The notes beneath the pieces were generated by a model that saw only the letters and a list, made by a program, of their open reading frames with translations, ran no database searches and was not told the origin of the DNA. Shown here piece after piece: positions 41,508-50,730 of a DNA stretch of 64,000 bases. The position numbers and the translations under genes are program-made. This DNA comes from Geodermatophilus poikilotrophus (lineage in GTDB: Bacteria; Actinomycetota; Actinomycetes; Mycobacteriales; Geodermatophilaceae). Location of the stretch: positions 184,959 through 248,958 of the forward strand of contig NZ_FOIE01000007.1 in the NCBI RefSeq assembly GCF_900111455.1, written 5' to 3'. Positions within the stretch are counted from its first letter, which is position 1, and each line of letters opens with the position of its first letter.

Positions 41508-41531
41508 CGCGCGTTCCACGTGGAACGCGCG
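41508..41531. promoter_or_regulatory. parS-like centromere site 2
   Basis: The 14-bp core GTTCCACGTGGAAC (41513-41526) is embedded in a perfect 24-bp palindrome with CGCGC flanks. It lies between the HNH stop and the next GGDEF-EAL gene, 21 kb from the other perfect copy. Confidence 0.82.
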
Positions 41532-41658
41532 CGACCCGGGCCGGCAGGCGACGGGGGGCGGTGCTCGGCACCCGCTCCGGAGGGCGCCGGTGGGCGCGAT
41601 CGTCGAGCGGTCCTCCGTCCCCTCTGCCTGAATTGCATCCGTGTGGTTACCCTCAGTC

Positions 41659-43854
41659 GTGCGTTGCGCGCCCGGCGCCGTCGTGGGGGACGGTGGCGAG
41701 GCTGCGGTCCCCGGGCGGGACCTGACGCGTGTTCCGCAGGGGTCGAGAGAGCGGGCAGGGGTGCACGGACACGTTCCAGCTGGCCACGTCACACCAGCCG
41801 ACCCCTTCTCCTCGGTCACCGACGCCGTCTACCGGATCGACCGCAGGTGGCGGTTCACCTACGTGAACGCCGCCGCCGCGCGGCTCCTCGGCCGCCGAGC
41901 CGACGACATGATCGGCCGCTATGCCTTCGAGTGCTTCCCGGAGACGCTCGGCACGGTCATCGAGGACGAGTACCGGGCGGTGCTCCTGGACGGGCGGGTC
42001 CGCGAGTTCGACTACTTCTACCCACCGTTGGACCGCTGGTTCGAGATCCGCGCCTTCGCCGACGCCGGCGGTCTGACCGCCGTCCTGCGCGACGTCGACG
42101 ACCAGCGCCGCACCGAACAGCGGCGCCTCGCCGAGCTGCGGCAGCTCGGCGCCGTCCTCGAGGCGCTGCCCCCGGCCACGGTGCTGCTGGCGGGCGACGG
42201 CCGGATCGAGATGACCAACCGGGCGTGGACGGCGAACGGCGAGGCGCTGGAACGCAGCGGCGGCCGGCCGGCCCGGGTCGGCGAGCACTACCTGGACGCG
42301 ATGGCCCGGTACGTCGACGCCGAGCACCACGCCGAGATCGCCGCGGGCCTGCGGCGCCTCGCCGACGGCCTGGTCCCCGGGTCCACGTTCGCCGTCGACT
42401 ACCCGCACCAGGTCGGCCCGGAGCCGGCGTGGTTCCGCCTGCAGGCCGCGCGGGTCGACGCCTCCGACCGGGTCATCGTCACCCACACCGACATCACCGA
42501 GCGGGTGCGCGACCAGCAGGCGCTGGCCTGGCAGGCCAACCACGACGACCTCACCGGACTGCCCAACCGCACCCGCCTGCTCCAGCTGATCCGAGAGGCG
42601 CTGGAGCCGGGTCACGGCCCGGCGGCGTTGCTCTTCCTCGACCTCGACGGGTTCAAGACGGTCAACGACTCGCTCGGCCACGACGTCGGGGACGAGTTGC
42701 TGCGCCAGGTCGGCGGCCGGCTCGCCGAGCAGGTCCGTCCGGGGGACGCCGTGGGCCGGCTGGGCGCCGACCAGTTCCTCGTCCTCGCCCGGAACTGCGA
42801 CATCGCCGAGGCAGCCTCCCTGGCCTTCCGGCTGCAGAGCTCCTTCTCCCGTCCCTTCCACGCCGAGGGCATCTCGGTGCCGCTGTCGGTCAGCATCGGC
42901 GTCGCGGCCGCCCAGCCCGGCGCCGACCGGCCCCACCAGCTGCTCAGCGACGCCGACACCGCCGCCTTCGCCGCGAAGGGCGCCGGCCGCGACCGCGTGC
43001 ACGTCTTCTCCCCGGGGCTGCGCGAGGCGGCGCGCTGGCGGCTGGAGGTCGCCAACCGGCTGCGGGACGGCGCCGTCGACGAGTTCGTCGTCCACTACCA
43101 GCCCGTCGTCCGGGTGGACACCGGCGAGGTCGAGGGCGTGGAGGCGCTGCTGCGCTGGCAGCACCCCGAGCGCGGGCTGCTCGCCCCCGACGCCTTCCTC
43201 TCCGTGGCCGAGGAGACCGGCCAGCTCATCCCGATCACCCGGTGGCTGCTCGGTGAGACGACCCGGCAGGCCGCCGAGTGGGCCGCGCAGGGGCTGCCGC
43301 TGCGCATGTCGGTCAACATCAGCGCCCGGCACTTCTCCGCCGAGACGCTGGTGCGCGACGTGCGGGTGGCGCTGCACGACTCCGGACTGGCCCCGGAGAA
43401 CCTGGTGCTCGAGCTCACCGAGACCAGCGTCGCGGAGGACCCCACCCGGGCCGAGGACCAGCTGTCGATCCTGCAGACCTCCGGGGTGTCGGTCGCGATC
43501 GACGACTTCGGGACCGGCTGGTCCTCACTCGCCCAGCTCCTGGCGCTGCCCGTCGGGACGTTGAAGATCGACCGCTCGCTGCTCACCGCCGCCGCCCGGC
43601 TGGCGTGCAACGGCACCGGGCCGGTGCTCGCCGCCATCGTCTCGCTGGCCCGCACCCTGGGGATCCGCTCGGTCGCCGAGGGCGTCGAGACCGCCGAGCA
43701 CCTGCAGATGGTCCGCGAGGCCGGCTGCGACCTCGCCCAGGGATACCTCCTCGCCCGCCCGATGCCGGCCTCCGAGGTCCTGCGCTGGGCGTCCCGGGTG
43801 CGGGCCGCCGGCGGTGACTCGTGCGCCCTCGCGCTGCAGGCGAGCAGGCGCTGA
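41659..43854 (+). CDS. PAS-PAS-GGDEF-EAL protein with decayed GGDEF
   Basis: About 731 residues, no membrane helix. Two PAS domains (YRIDRRWRFTYVNAAAARLL near 60; VLLAGDGRIEMTNRAW near 180), a GGDEF-like domain whose signature reads RLGADQFLVL, and an EAL domain with GVEALLRWQHPER, DDFGTGWSS and AEGVETAEHL. GADQF instead of GGDEF should abolish cyclase activity, so the protein is probably a PAS-controlled phosphodiesterase. The RPGD motif before it is kept and may still bind cyclic-di-GMP. TACCCT at 41648-41653 precedes GTG 41659 by five bases; GTG 41641 and 41761 are alternatives. Confidence 0.9.
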   Translation: MRCAPGAVVGDGGEAAVPGRDLTRVPQGSRERAGVHGHVPAGHVTPADPFSSVTDAVYRIDRRWRFTYVNAAAARLLGRRADDMIGRYAFECFPETLGTVIEDEYRAVLLDGRVREFDYFYPPLDRWFEIRAFADAGGLTAVLRDVDDQRRTEQRRLAELRQLGAVLEALPPATVLLAGDGRIEMTNRAWTANGEALERSGGRPARVGEHYLDAMARYVDAEHHAEIAAGLRRLADGLVPGSTFAVDYPHQVGPEPAWFRLQAARVDASDRVIVTHTDITERVRDQQALAWQANHDDLTGLPNRTRLLQLIREALEPGHGPAALLFLDLDGFKTVNDSLGHDVGDELLRQVGGRLAEQVRPGDAVGRLGADQFLVLARNCDIAEAASLAFRLQSSFSRPFHAEGISVPLSVSIGVAAAQPGADRPHQLLSDADTAAFAAKGAGRDRVHVFSPGLREAARWRLEVANRLRDGAVDEFVVHYQPVVRVDTGEVEGVEALLRWQHPERGLLAPDAFLSVAEETGQLIPITRWLLGETTRQAAEWAAQGLPLRMSVNISARHFSAETLVRDVRVALHDSGLAPENLVLELTETSVAEDPTRAEDQLSILQTSGVSVAIDDFGTGWSSLAQLLALPVGTLKIDRSLLTAAARLACNGTGPVLAAIVSLARTLGIRSVAEGVETAEHLQMVREAGCDLAQGYLLARPMPASEVLRWASRVRAAGGDSCALALQASRR

Positions 43855-43979
43855 GAGGTCCGGTGCGGGCCCGCCGGCTGCGCCGCCGCACGCCGCGACG
43901 GGCCACCGCACCGGCCGGCCCGCCCCGCTCGACGGGTGTGCCGTCCCCCGTCGAGGTCCCGGCCGGGCAGACTGCCCCC

Positions 43980-44669
43980 GTGACCGACCTGGACGCAGCC
44001 GCGGAGACGGCGCCCGACACCGACGCGCTCGACGGGCGGGCACGCCCGGCGCTGGACCTGCTCATCTGGGACGCGCCGAACATCGACATGACCCTGTCGA
44101 CGGTCATCGGCGCCCGCCCGACCGCGGCGTCGCGCCCCCGGTTCGACGCCATCGCCGCCTGGTTCGTGGAGGGAGCGGGCGACTCCGGCGCGCCCGACGC
44201 CCCCGATGTCGAGGCCTGCGTCTTCGCCAACATCCCGCCCGTGGTGGGCAGCCTGCAGCGCTGGGTGGAGGCGCTGCGCAGCTTCGGCTTCGCCGTCTTC
44301 GCCCGGCCCAAGCAGCAGCCCGACGACGACATCGACCAGGCGATGCTCGACCACATCGACGTCCGCCGGCACAGCCACCGGCTGCGCCGGTTGGTGGTCT
44401 TCTCCGGTGACGGCCGCAACTTCGCCGAGCCGCTGGAGGAGCTGGCCCGCACCGGCACGCAGGTCACGGTGGTCGCCTTCAGCGAGGTCGCCGGCTACGC
44501 GATCGGGTCGGACCTGCTGGAGTTCATCGACATCGAGGACGTGCCGGGCGCCTTCGCCGTCCCGCTGGACCGGGTGCGCCTGGACGCCCTGCCGCCGGAC
44601 GGCGCATGGCTGCGGCCCACCCGCAGCCTGCGGGACTTCGTCAGCTCCTACGTCCGCCGGAACGGCTGA
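43980..44669 (+). CDS. NYN-domain (PIN-like) putative ribonuclease
   Basis: 229 residues. NYN fold: LDLLIWDAPNIDMTL (first acidic cluster), CVFANIPP, then FARPKQQPDDDIDQAMLDHI and VVFSGDGRNFAEPLEELA, with the Asp residues expected to coordinate metal. NYN proteins are RNases or tRNA/rRNA-processing nucleases. GTG 43980 chosen; a GTG at 43938 is possible and neither has a strong ribosome-binding site. The next gene starts five bases after the stop. Confidence 0.85.
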   Translation: MTDLDAAAETAPDTDALDGRARPALDLLIWDAPNIDMTLSTVIGARPTAASRPRFDAIAAWFVEGAGDSGAPDAPDVEACVFANIPPVVGSLQRWVEALRSFGFAVFARPKQQPDDDIDQAMLDHIDVRRHSHRLRRLVVFSGDGRNFAEPLEELARTGTQVTVVAFSEVAGYAIGSDLLEFIDIEDVPGAFAVPLDRVRLDALPPDGAWLRPTRSLRDFVSSYVRRNG

Positions 44670-44674
44670 CCCAG

Positions 44675-46189
44675 GTGTTCGACGAGGGCACCGGGCCGGT
44701 CGCCACCGAGGAGCTGCTGGTCCCGGGCGAGACCTGCTGGCGGATCGAGCGCGCCGACCGGCACGCGGTCTTCGTCGACGCGGCCGACTACTTCGCGGTC
44801 CTGCGGGAAGCGGTGCTGAACGCCCGGCGTCGGGTGCTGTTCATCGGCTGGGACTTCGACCCGCGGATCCGGATGGACCCGCGCGGGGCAGGGCGGCGGC
44901 GCGTCGGCGGACGGCGCCCGGACAAGCTGGGCCGGGTGCTGGAGGAGGCCGTCCGCACCAACCCGGAGCTGGAGATCGGCGTCCTGGTCTGGGACTACGG
45001 CGTCGTCGGCGCGCTCGGCCGCGGCCTGGTGCCGGTCGTGCTGCTCGACCGGCGCACCCCCGACCGGCTGACGATGACGGTGGACACCCACCACCCCGTG
45101 GGCGGCGCCCACCACCAGAAGATCGTGGTCATCGACGACTGCCTGGCCTTCGCCGGCGGCATCGACGTCACCACCGACCGCTGGGACACCTCCGAGCACC
45201 TCGACCGGAACCAGCTGCGGCGCCGTCCCTCGTCGCACCGGCTCACCGGCCCCTGGCACGACGTGACCAGCCTGGTGTCCGGGCCGGCCGCCCGCGCGAT
45301 CGGCGACCTGGCGCGGGAGCGGTGGGAGAGCGGCACCGGGCGGGCGCTGGAGCCGGTCGAGGACGTCGAGGCCTGCTGGCCGGACGTCGAGCCGCTGCTG
45401 ACCGACGTGGACGTCGCCATCTCGCGCACCCGGCCCGAGCACGGCGGGACGAGCCTGGTGCACGAGATCGAGCTGCTGTGGCTGGCGGTCATCGCCGCGG
45501 CCCGGCGCTCGGTCTACATCGAGAGCCAGTACTTCGCCAACCGCCGGATCGCCGAGGCCATCGCCGAGCGGCTGCGCGAGCCCGACGGCCCGGAGTTCGT
45601 CGTCGTCAACCCCGAGACCGCCGAGGGGTGGCTGCAGGAGAAGGCCATGGGCACGGCCCGCGCCAAGCTGCTCGCGCTGGTGCGGGAGGCCGACGTCCAC
45701 GGCCGGTTCCAGCTCTACGTGCCGGTCACCGAGGGACGCCGGCCGATCTACGTGCACGCCAAGGTCACGGTGGTCGACGACCGGCTGCTGCGGATCGGCT
45801 CGTCGAACCTCAACAACCGGTCCATGGGGATGGACACCGAGTGCGACGTGTCCATCGAGGTGCGTCCCGGCGACCCGCGCGCGGAGGAGAAGGCCGCTGC
45901 CGTCACCGGGCTGCGCGACCGGCTGCTGGGCGAGCACCTCGGCGTGCCGCCGTCCGCGGTCGCCGACGCGGTCGAGGCCTGCGGCGGGTCGCTGCTGCAG
46001 GCCGTGGAGAGCCTGCGCCGGCCGATCGGCCGCTCGCTGGTGCCCCTGGCCCCGCCGGACCTCGGCCCGGTGGAGCAGGCGCTGGCCGAGACCGAGCTGC
46101 TCGACGCCGAGCGGACGCCGAACCGGTGGGAACGGGTGCGCCGCAGCTTCCGGCCGCGGGTGCACGGCAGGTCGACCCGCCGCCGCTGA
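44675..46189 (+). CDS. Phospholipase D-like protein (two HKD motifs)
   Basis: 504 residues. Two catalytic HKD motifs, AHHQKIVVIDDCLAFAGG and VHAKVTVVDDRLLRIGSSN, in the PLD order. The N-terminus has VLFIGWDFDPRIRM, typical of PLD enzymes and cardiolipin synthase relatives. No membrane helix or signal peptide is seen, which points to a cytosolic phosphodiesterase on lipids or nucleic acids. Tight spacing after the NYN nuclease suggests a shared task. The basic tail (RVHGRSTRRR) may contact membranes or nucleic acid. Confidence 0.9.
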   Translation: MFDEGTGPVATEELLVPGETCWRIERADRHAVFVDAADYFAVLREAVLNARRRVLFIGWDFDPRIRMDPRGAGRRRVGGRRPDKLGRVLEEAVRTNPELEIGVLVWDYGVVGALGRGLVPVVLLDRRTPDRLTMTVDTHHPVGGAHHQKIVVIDDCLAFAGGIDVTTDRWDTSEHLDRNQLRRRPSSHRLTGPWHDVTSLVSGPAARAIGDLARERWESGTGRALEPVEDVEACWPDVEPLLTDVDVAISRTRPEHGGTSLVHEIELLWLAVIAAARRSVYIESQYFANRRIAEAIAERLREPDGPEFVVVNPETAEGWLQEKAMGTARAKLLALVREADVHGRFQLYVPVTEGRRPIYVHAKVTVVDDRLLRIGSSNLNNRSMGMDTECDVSIEVRPGDPRAEEKAAAVTGLRDRLLGEHLGVPPSAVADAVEACGGSLLQAVESLRRPIGRSLVPLAPPDLGPVEQALAETELLDAERTPNRWERVRRSFRPRVHGRSTRRR

Positions 46190-46236
46190 CCACCGTGCCG
46201 GTGTCCCGGTCCGCGACTCGGCCCGCGCGGCCGCAC

Positions 46237-46277
46237 CCGGGCCCCGCACCCCGGGGGACCGCCGAGGAGGGGCCCGG
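46237..46277. terminator. Hairpin between PLD-like and FNT genes
   Basis: CCGGGCCCC at 46237-46245 pairs with GGGGCCCGG at 46269-46277 between convergent genes. Confidence 0.55.
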
Positions 46278-46283
46278 CGGGAC

Positions 46284-47141
46284 TCAGGCCGCCTGGCGCG
46301 GGCCCGGCACGGCTGCCTCGCGGACCGCTCCCGGGGGCAGCACGGCCGGGTTGCGACCGGCCCGTCCGGCCCGCCCGGCGTAGGCGGCCGCGACCAGGAG
46401 GCCGCCGACGACGTTGCCCGGGATGGTCCACACCAGGTTCCCGGCCAGGTCCCACCATCCCGCGACACCCTCCAGCGCAGCGAGGGAGAACGTCGTCATG
46501 TTGGCGATGGAGTGCTCGAAGCCCGAACCGGTGAACGCGAGCAGCCCCCACCACAGGACCACCAGCTTGGCCCCGTCCGTGGCCGCGCGCGTCGCCATCC
46601 AGACCGCCAGGCACACGAGCGCGTTGCACAGGACCGCCCGCCAGAACAGCTGCGGTCCGGTGGCGGCCGTCTTGCCGTCGACCATGCTGCCCAGCAGCGC
46701 CACGGCCGGCGACGCGCCGGTCGGCCCCGGTCCCGCGCTGAGCACGCCGCTCAGGTGGACGGCGCCGGCGAGGCCCAGCGAACCGATCGCGTTGCCGACG
46801 AGCGACAGGGCACCCACGGTGCCGGCGGAGCGCCAGCCCGAGCTCCGTCGGCTGATGCCGTGCGCCATCACCATGACGTTGCCGGTGAACAGCTCGGCCC
46901 CGGCGAAGACGACGAGGGTGAGCGCGAGGCCGAACACGGCTCCCTGCACCAGCCTGGTCACGGGGGAGCCGGCTGCGGCCAGGGGGGCGGACACGCTGAC
47001 CAGGAGCACGACGGCGATCCCGACGTAACCGCCGGCCAGCACCGAGCTCTTCAGGTAGCCGGCCGGTCCGGTCGCCGCGGCCGCCTTGGCCGCGGCCTGT
47101 TCCGCCAGCTCGGCGGCGGCCTCGGGGACGGTCCGCGGCAT
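46284..47141 (-). CDS. Formate/nitrite transporter (FNT) family channel
   Basis: 285 residues with six membrane helices. Family features: AGGYVGIAVVLLV, FAGAELFTGNVMVM (first selectivity loop), GNAIGSLGLAG, CNALVCLAVWMA, FEHSIANMTTFSL (second loop) and GNVVGGLLVAAAYAG. Conducts small monocarboxylates or nitrite. ATG shares a base with the stop of the upstream PPOX gene (TGATG), so the two are coupled. Confidence 0.92.
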   Translation of the reverse strand: MPRTVPEAAAELAEQAAAKAAAATGPAGYLKSSVLAGGYVGIAVVLLVSVSAPLAAAGSPVTRLVQGAVFGLALTLVVFAGAELFTGNVMVMAHGISRRSSGWRSAGTVGALSLVGNAIGSLGLAGAVHLSGVLSAGPGPTGASPAVALLGSMVDGKTAATGPQLFWRAVLCNALVCLAVWMATRAATDGAKLVVLWWGLLAFTGSGFEHSIANMTTFSLAALEGVAGWWDLAGNLVWTIPGNVVGGLLVAAAYAGRAGRAGRNPAVLPPGAVREAAVPGPRQAA

Positions 47142-47803
47142 CAGTGGCTGCGCTGCCCGGCCGGGGCGTCGCCGGCGGGGACGCCGTCCACCCACGGACG
47201 GGACGAGTGCTTGGCCTTGAAGTAGTCCCCGCCCTTGCGGACGACGTCGTCGGTGCCCCACGCCTGGCGGACCTCGGACCGCTTGACCATCTGCGGGATG
47301 TGCTTCGAGCAGTGGATGTAGGCCTCGACCACGTCGATGGCCACCCACCGCTCGGGACGCCGCCCGCCGTCCTGCAGCAGCCCGTCGAGGACGCTGTCGG
47401 GCAGGTCCGGGCGGGCGAGCAGCTGGTCGTTGTCCAGGATCGAGGCGCGGCCGTTCACGTGCAGCCCGATGGCGTCACCGCAGAAGTCGATGAACAGCAG
47501 GCCGATGTGCCCGTTCTCGGCGATGTTGCCGAGGCTGGCCATGACGCCGTTCCCGCGGTACTCCGGGTAGGCGAGGGTCGTGTCGTCCAGGACGCAGACG
47601 AACCCGGGCGGTCCGGCGCGGAAGGAGCAGTCGGCCTCGCCGGCGCCGTCGGAGGTGGCGACGAAGACCATCTCCATGCGGGCCACGAACTCCCGCATGT
47701 GGTCGTTGAGGTGGTCGAGCATCTGGTGGTTGTAGAAGCCGCGGGCGCGGGCGGTCGTGCCGTACCGCTCCTGCAGCAGGTGCTCGCCGGTCGAGCCAGG
47801 CAT
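47141..47803 (-). CDS. Pyridoxamine 5'-phosphate oxidase-like flavoprotein
   Basis: 220 residues, split beta-barrel of the PNPOx-like group. Landmarks: MVFVATSDGAGEADCSFR, AYPEYRGNGVMASLGNIAEN, IGLLFIDFCGDAIGLHVNGRA and YIHCSKHIP. It most resembles the uncharacterised pyridoxamine-oxidase-like proteins that bind FMN or F420. ATG at 47803 with GAGG upstream. Coupling to an FNT channel hints at redox handling of a small anion. Confidence 0.88.
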   Translation of the reverse strand: MPGSTGEHLLQERYGTTARARGFYNHQMLDHLNDHMREFVARMEMVFVATSDGAGEADCSFRAGPPGFVCVLDDTTLAYPEYRGNGVMASLGNIAENGHIGLLFIDFCGDAIGLHVNGRASILDNDQLLARPDLPDSVLDGLLQDGGRRPERWVAIDVVEAYIHCSKHIPQMVKRSEVRQAWGTDDVVRKGGDYFKAKHSSRPWVDGVPAGDAPAGQRSH

Positions 47804-47837
47804 GGGGGTTCCTCGGGTTCGGAGGGGAGGGGGGCGG

Positions 47838-50531
47838 TCAGCGGGACTCGAGGAGCCGGTCCACGTCGGCCAGGGAGCCGAGTGCCGCCACGGGGGTGTC
47901 CGGCTGGGCCATGAGCGTGGTGAGCGCGCCGGCGTCCAGGGGCCGGGCGAAGAAGTAGCCCTGGCCGATGTCGCAGTGCAGGCTCTGCAGCTCACGCACG
48001 TGCTCGCTGCGCTCGACGCCCTCGGCGACGGTCTCCAGGCGCAGCGTCTTGGCCAGCGCGACGATGGTGCGGGTCACCGCCGACTCCTCGATGTTGGCGC
48101 CACCCAGCCCGTCGACGAAGGACTTGTCGATCTTGAGGATGTCGATGGGGAAGCGCTGCAGGTAGGTCAGCGAGGAGTAGCCGGTGCCGAAGTCGTCGAT
48201 GGCCAGGCGGACGCCCAGCTCCTTGAGCGCCTCGAGGGTGTGGATCGTCGCCGCGGTGTCGTTCATGAGGACGCTCTCGGTGATCTCCAGCACGAGCTGG
48301 TCCGCAGGGAAGCCGGAGTCCTCGAGCGCCGCGGCCACCTCCTCCGCGAGGCGTGGCTGGTGCAGCTGACGGCCCGAGAGGTTGACGCTCATGACCAGCG
48401 GCTCCCGCTCGGGGAACCGGTCGAGCCAGGTCCGGCCCTGCTGGCAGGCGGCGCGCAGCACCCACCGCCCGAGGTCGTTGATCAGGCCGGTCTCCTCGGC
48501 GACCGGGATGAACTCCATCGGCGGGATCAGCCCCCGTTCGGGGTGCACCCACCGGAGCAGGGCCTCGACGCCGATGAGGCTGTTGGTCCGCAGGTCGATC
48601 TGCGGCTGGAAGTGCAGCACGAACTGGTCGCGCTCGAGCGCACGGTGCAGGTCGTTGACGATCTCCAGCCGGCGCACGGCCCCGGCCCGCATGACCGAGT
48701 CGAAGACCTCGTGCCGGGCGCGCCCCGCGTCCTTCGCGCGGTACATGGCCGCATCGGCGTCACGGAGCAGGCCGTGCGCGTCCCCGTCGGTGCCGCTCGA
48801 CAGCGCGATGCCGATGCTGGCGGTGACGAACACCTCGTCGCCGTCCAGGTCGAAGGGCGCGGCGAGCGCACCGGCGAGGCGCTCGGCCAGCCCCTCGACG
48901 TCCCGCTCGTCCACCACGGACTCGGCGAGGATGACGAACTCGTCGCCGCCGAACCGGGCGACGGTGTCGCCCGGCCGGACCACGGCCCGCAACCGCGTGG
49001 CTGCAGCGGCGATCACGGTGTCACCAGCAGCGTGTCCGAGGCTGTCGTTGATCAGCTTGAAGTGGTCGAGGTCGACGAACGCCACCGCGACCCCGCCGCG
49101 GTTGCGCTGAGCCAGGGCCACCTCCAGCCGGTCCAGCAGCAGGACGCGGTTGGGCAGCCCGGTTAGCGGGTCGTGCAGGGCGTGGTGGGTCAGCCTGCCC
49201 TGGGCGAGCTCCCGCTCCACCACGCGGCCCAGCTGGGTGCCGATCTGCCCCATGACCTCGCACAGGGCGTCGTCGGGCTGCAGCGGCTCGGAGGTGAAGA
49301 ACTCCAGGACGGCGGTGACCTCGCTCCCGACCAGCACGGGGAACGCGAAGGCCGCAGCCAGACCGCTGTCCCGGGCGGCGCCGCGCCGGGGGAAGTTGTC
49401 GTCGGTGGTGACGTCGCAGATCCAGCTGGGTTGCTTGGTCGCCAGGACGCGTCCGGGGAGCCCGGTGCCGGCGCGGAACGGCGTCGCCGTGGTGACCTGC
49501 AGGAAGGGCAGGAGCCGATCGTCGTCCGGCCGCACCCAGATGTTGGACGAGCACAGCGTCTCGCCGTCGTCATCGACCAGGTAGATGTGCCCGACCGGCC
49601 ACCCGGTGTGCTCGGCGATCATGCGCAGGCCGGTCTCCAGCGCCTCGCGCCCGCTGGAGGTCTCGTTCGACGCGACGCTGACCCGCTGCAGCAGCCGGAC
49701 GAAGCCGGTCTCCCGGGCGAGCGCCGCCTCGGCCCGCTTGCGCTCGGTGATGTCCCGGAGGATCCCGGTGAAGAACCGCCCCTCGCCCTCGGCCCAGTGC
49801 GACAGCGAGAGCTCCACGGGGAACTCGGTGCCGTCCGCACGCTGGGCGTGCACCTCCACGGCACCCGAGCCGATGACGCGGGGCTCCCCGGTGAGCAGGA
49901 AGCGACCCATGCCGCGCTCGTGGGCGTCGCGGTAGCGCTCGGGCATCAGGACGGTCAGCGGCTTGCCGATGACGTCCTCGGCCGCGTAGCCGAACATCGC
50001 CTCACCGCCGCGGTTCCAGCTGACGATCAGCCCGCGGGCGTCGGCGGAGACGATCGCGTCACTGGCCGACTCGGTGACCGCGCGGTACTTCGTCTCCAGC
50101 TGGTGCAGCGCCGACTCCGTCTGGTGCCGCGGTGCGACGTCCTGGAACCAGAAGACGGCGACCGGCTCGTCCTCGTGGGTCACGAGCGAGCTGACGTAGT
50201 CCACCGTGAGCGTGCTGCGGCCGACCGCGGTGAGGGTGGCCGTGCCACGAGCCGGGCGACCGGAGTGCAGGGGTGCGCAGAGCGGGCAGTCCTCGGCCGG
50301 CTCCCCGGCCGGCCGGCCGTGGTGCTCCTCGTGCACGTGGGCGCCCAGCAGGAGGGGACGGACGGTCCCGAGCAGGCGGGCGGCGGCCTCGTTGGCCAGG
50401 ATGCACCGTCCGGCCGTGTCGACGGCGTAGACGCCCTGGTTCGTCACGGCCAGGAGGCGGTCGGCGAGGGTCGGGACGGCGGTCCCGACCGATCCGCGGG
50501 CACGGCGCCACGGACGGAGCTTGCGGGTCAT
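47838..50531 (-). CDS. PAS-PAS-GAF-GGDEF-EAL protein
   Basis: 897 residues, no membrane helix. PAS 1 (VTNQGVYAVDTAGRCILANE, about 28-120), PAS 2 (SASDAIVSADARGLIVSWNR, about 150-265), GAF (about 285-430, ending LGRVVERELAQG), GGDEF with intact ARFGGDEFVIL near 525 and an RPGD inhibitory site, and EAL with GVEALLRWVHPER near 657 and DDFGTGYSS. Both activities look possible. It is transcribed divergently from a PilZ gene across a 199-bp gap, suggesting a paired producer/receptor module. Confidence 0.92.
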   Translation of the reverse strand: MTRKLRPWRRARGSVGTAVPTLADRLLAVTNQGVYAVDTAGRCILANEAAARLLGTVRPLLLGAHVHEEHHGRPAGEPAEDCPLCAPLHSGRPARGTATLTAVGRSTLTVDYVSSLVTHEDEPVAVFWFQDVAPRHQTESALHQLETKYRAVTESASDAIVSADARGLIVSWNRGGEAMFGYAAEDVIGKPLTVLMPERYRDAHERGMGRFLLTGEPRVIGSGAVEVHAQRADGTEFPVELSLSHWAEGEGRFFTGILRDITERKRAEAALARETGFVRLLQRVSVASNETSSGREALETGLRMIAEHTGWPVGHIYLVDDDGETLCSSNIWVRPDDDRLLPFLQVTTATPFRAGTGLPGRVLATKQPSWICDVTTDDNFPRRGAARDSGLAAAFAFPVLVGSEVTAVLEFFTSEPLQPDDALCEVMGQIGTQLGRVVERELAQGRLTHHALHDPLTGLPNRVLLLDRLEVALAQRNRGGVAVAFVDLDHFKLINDSLGHAAGDTVIAAAATRLRAVVRPGDTVARFGGDEFVILAESVVDERDVEGLAERLAGALAAPFDLDGDEVFVTASIGIALSSGTDGDAHGLLRDADAAMYRAKDAGRARHEVFDSVMRAGAVRRLEIVNDLHRALERDQFVLHFQPQIDLRTNSLIGVEALLRWVHPERGLIPPMEFIPVAEETGLINDLGRWVLRAACQQGRTWLDRFPEREPLVMSVNLSGRQLHQPRLAEEVAAALEDSGFPADQLVLEITESVLMNDTAATIHTLEALKELGVRLAIDDFGTGYSSLTYLQRFPIDILKIDKSFVDGLGGANIEESAVTRTIVALAKTLRLETVAEGVERSEHVRELQSLHCDIGQGYFFARPLDAGALTTLMAQPDTPVAALGSLADVDRLLESR

Positions 50532-50730
50532 GGGACTGCAGATCGGGTGGTGGGCGCGGGACCTTGAGGGCTCGACCGTCGCCTGCCCCCGCCGAGGGGC
50601 GAAGCGGGTCCCGCCGTGAGCGGCACGCCGACCCGACGGTCCTCGGCAGGGGGCGGGACGGGCGGCGGTTACCGTTCCGCCTCGCGGGCCCTCGTCACTG
50701 CCCGTTGCAGCAGCCGAACGGAGGGGCACC

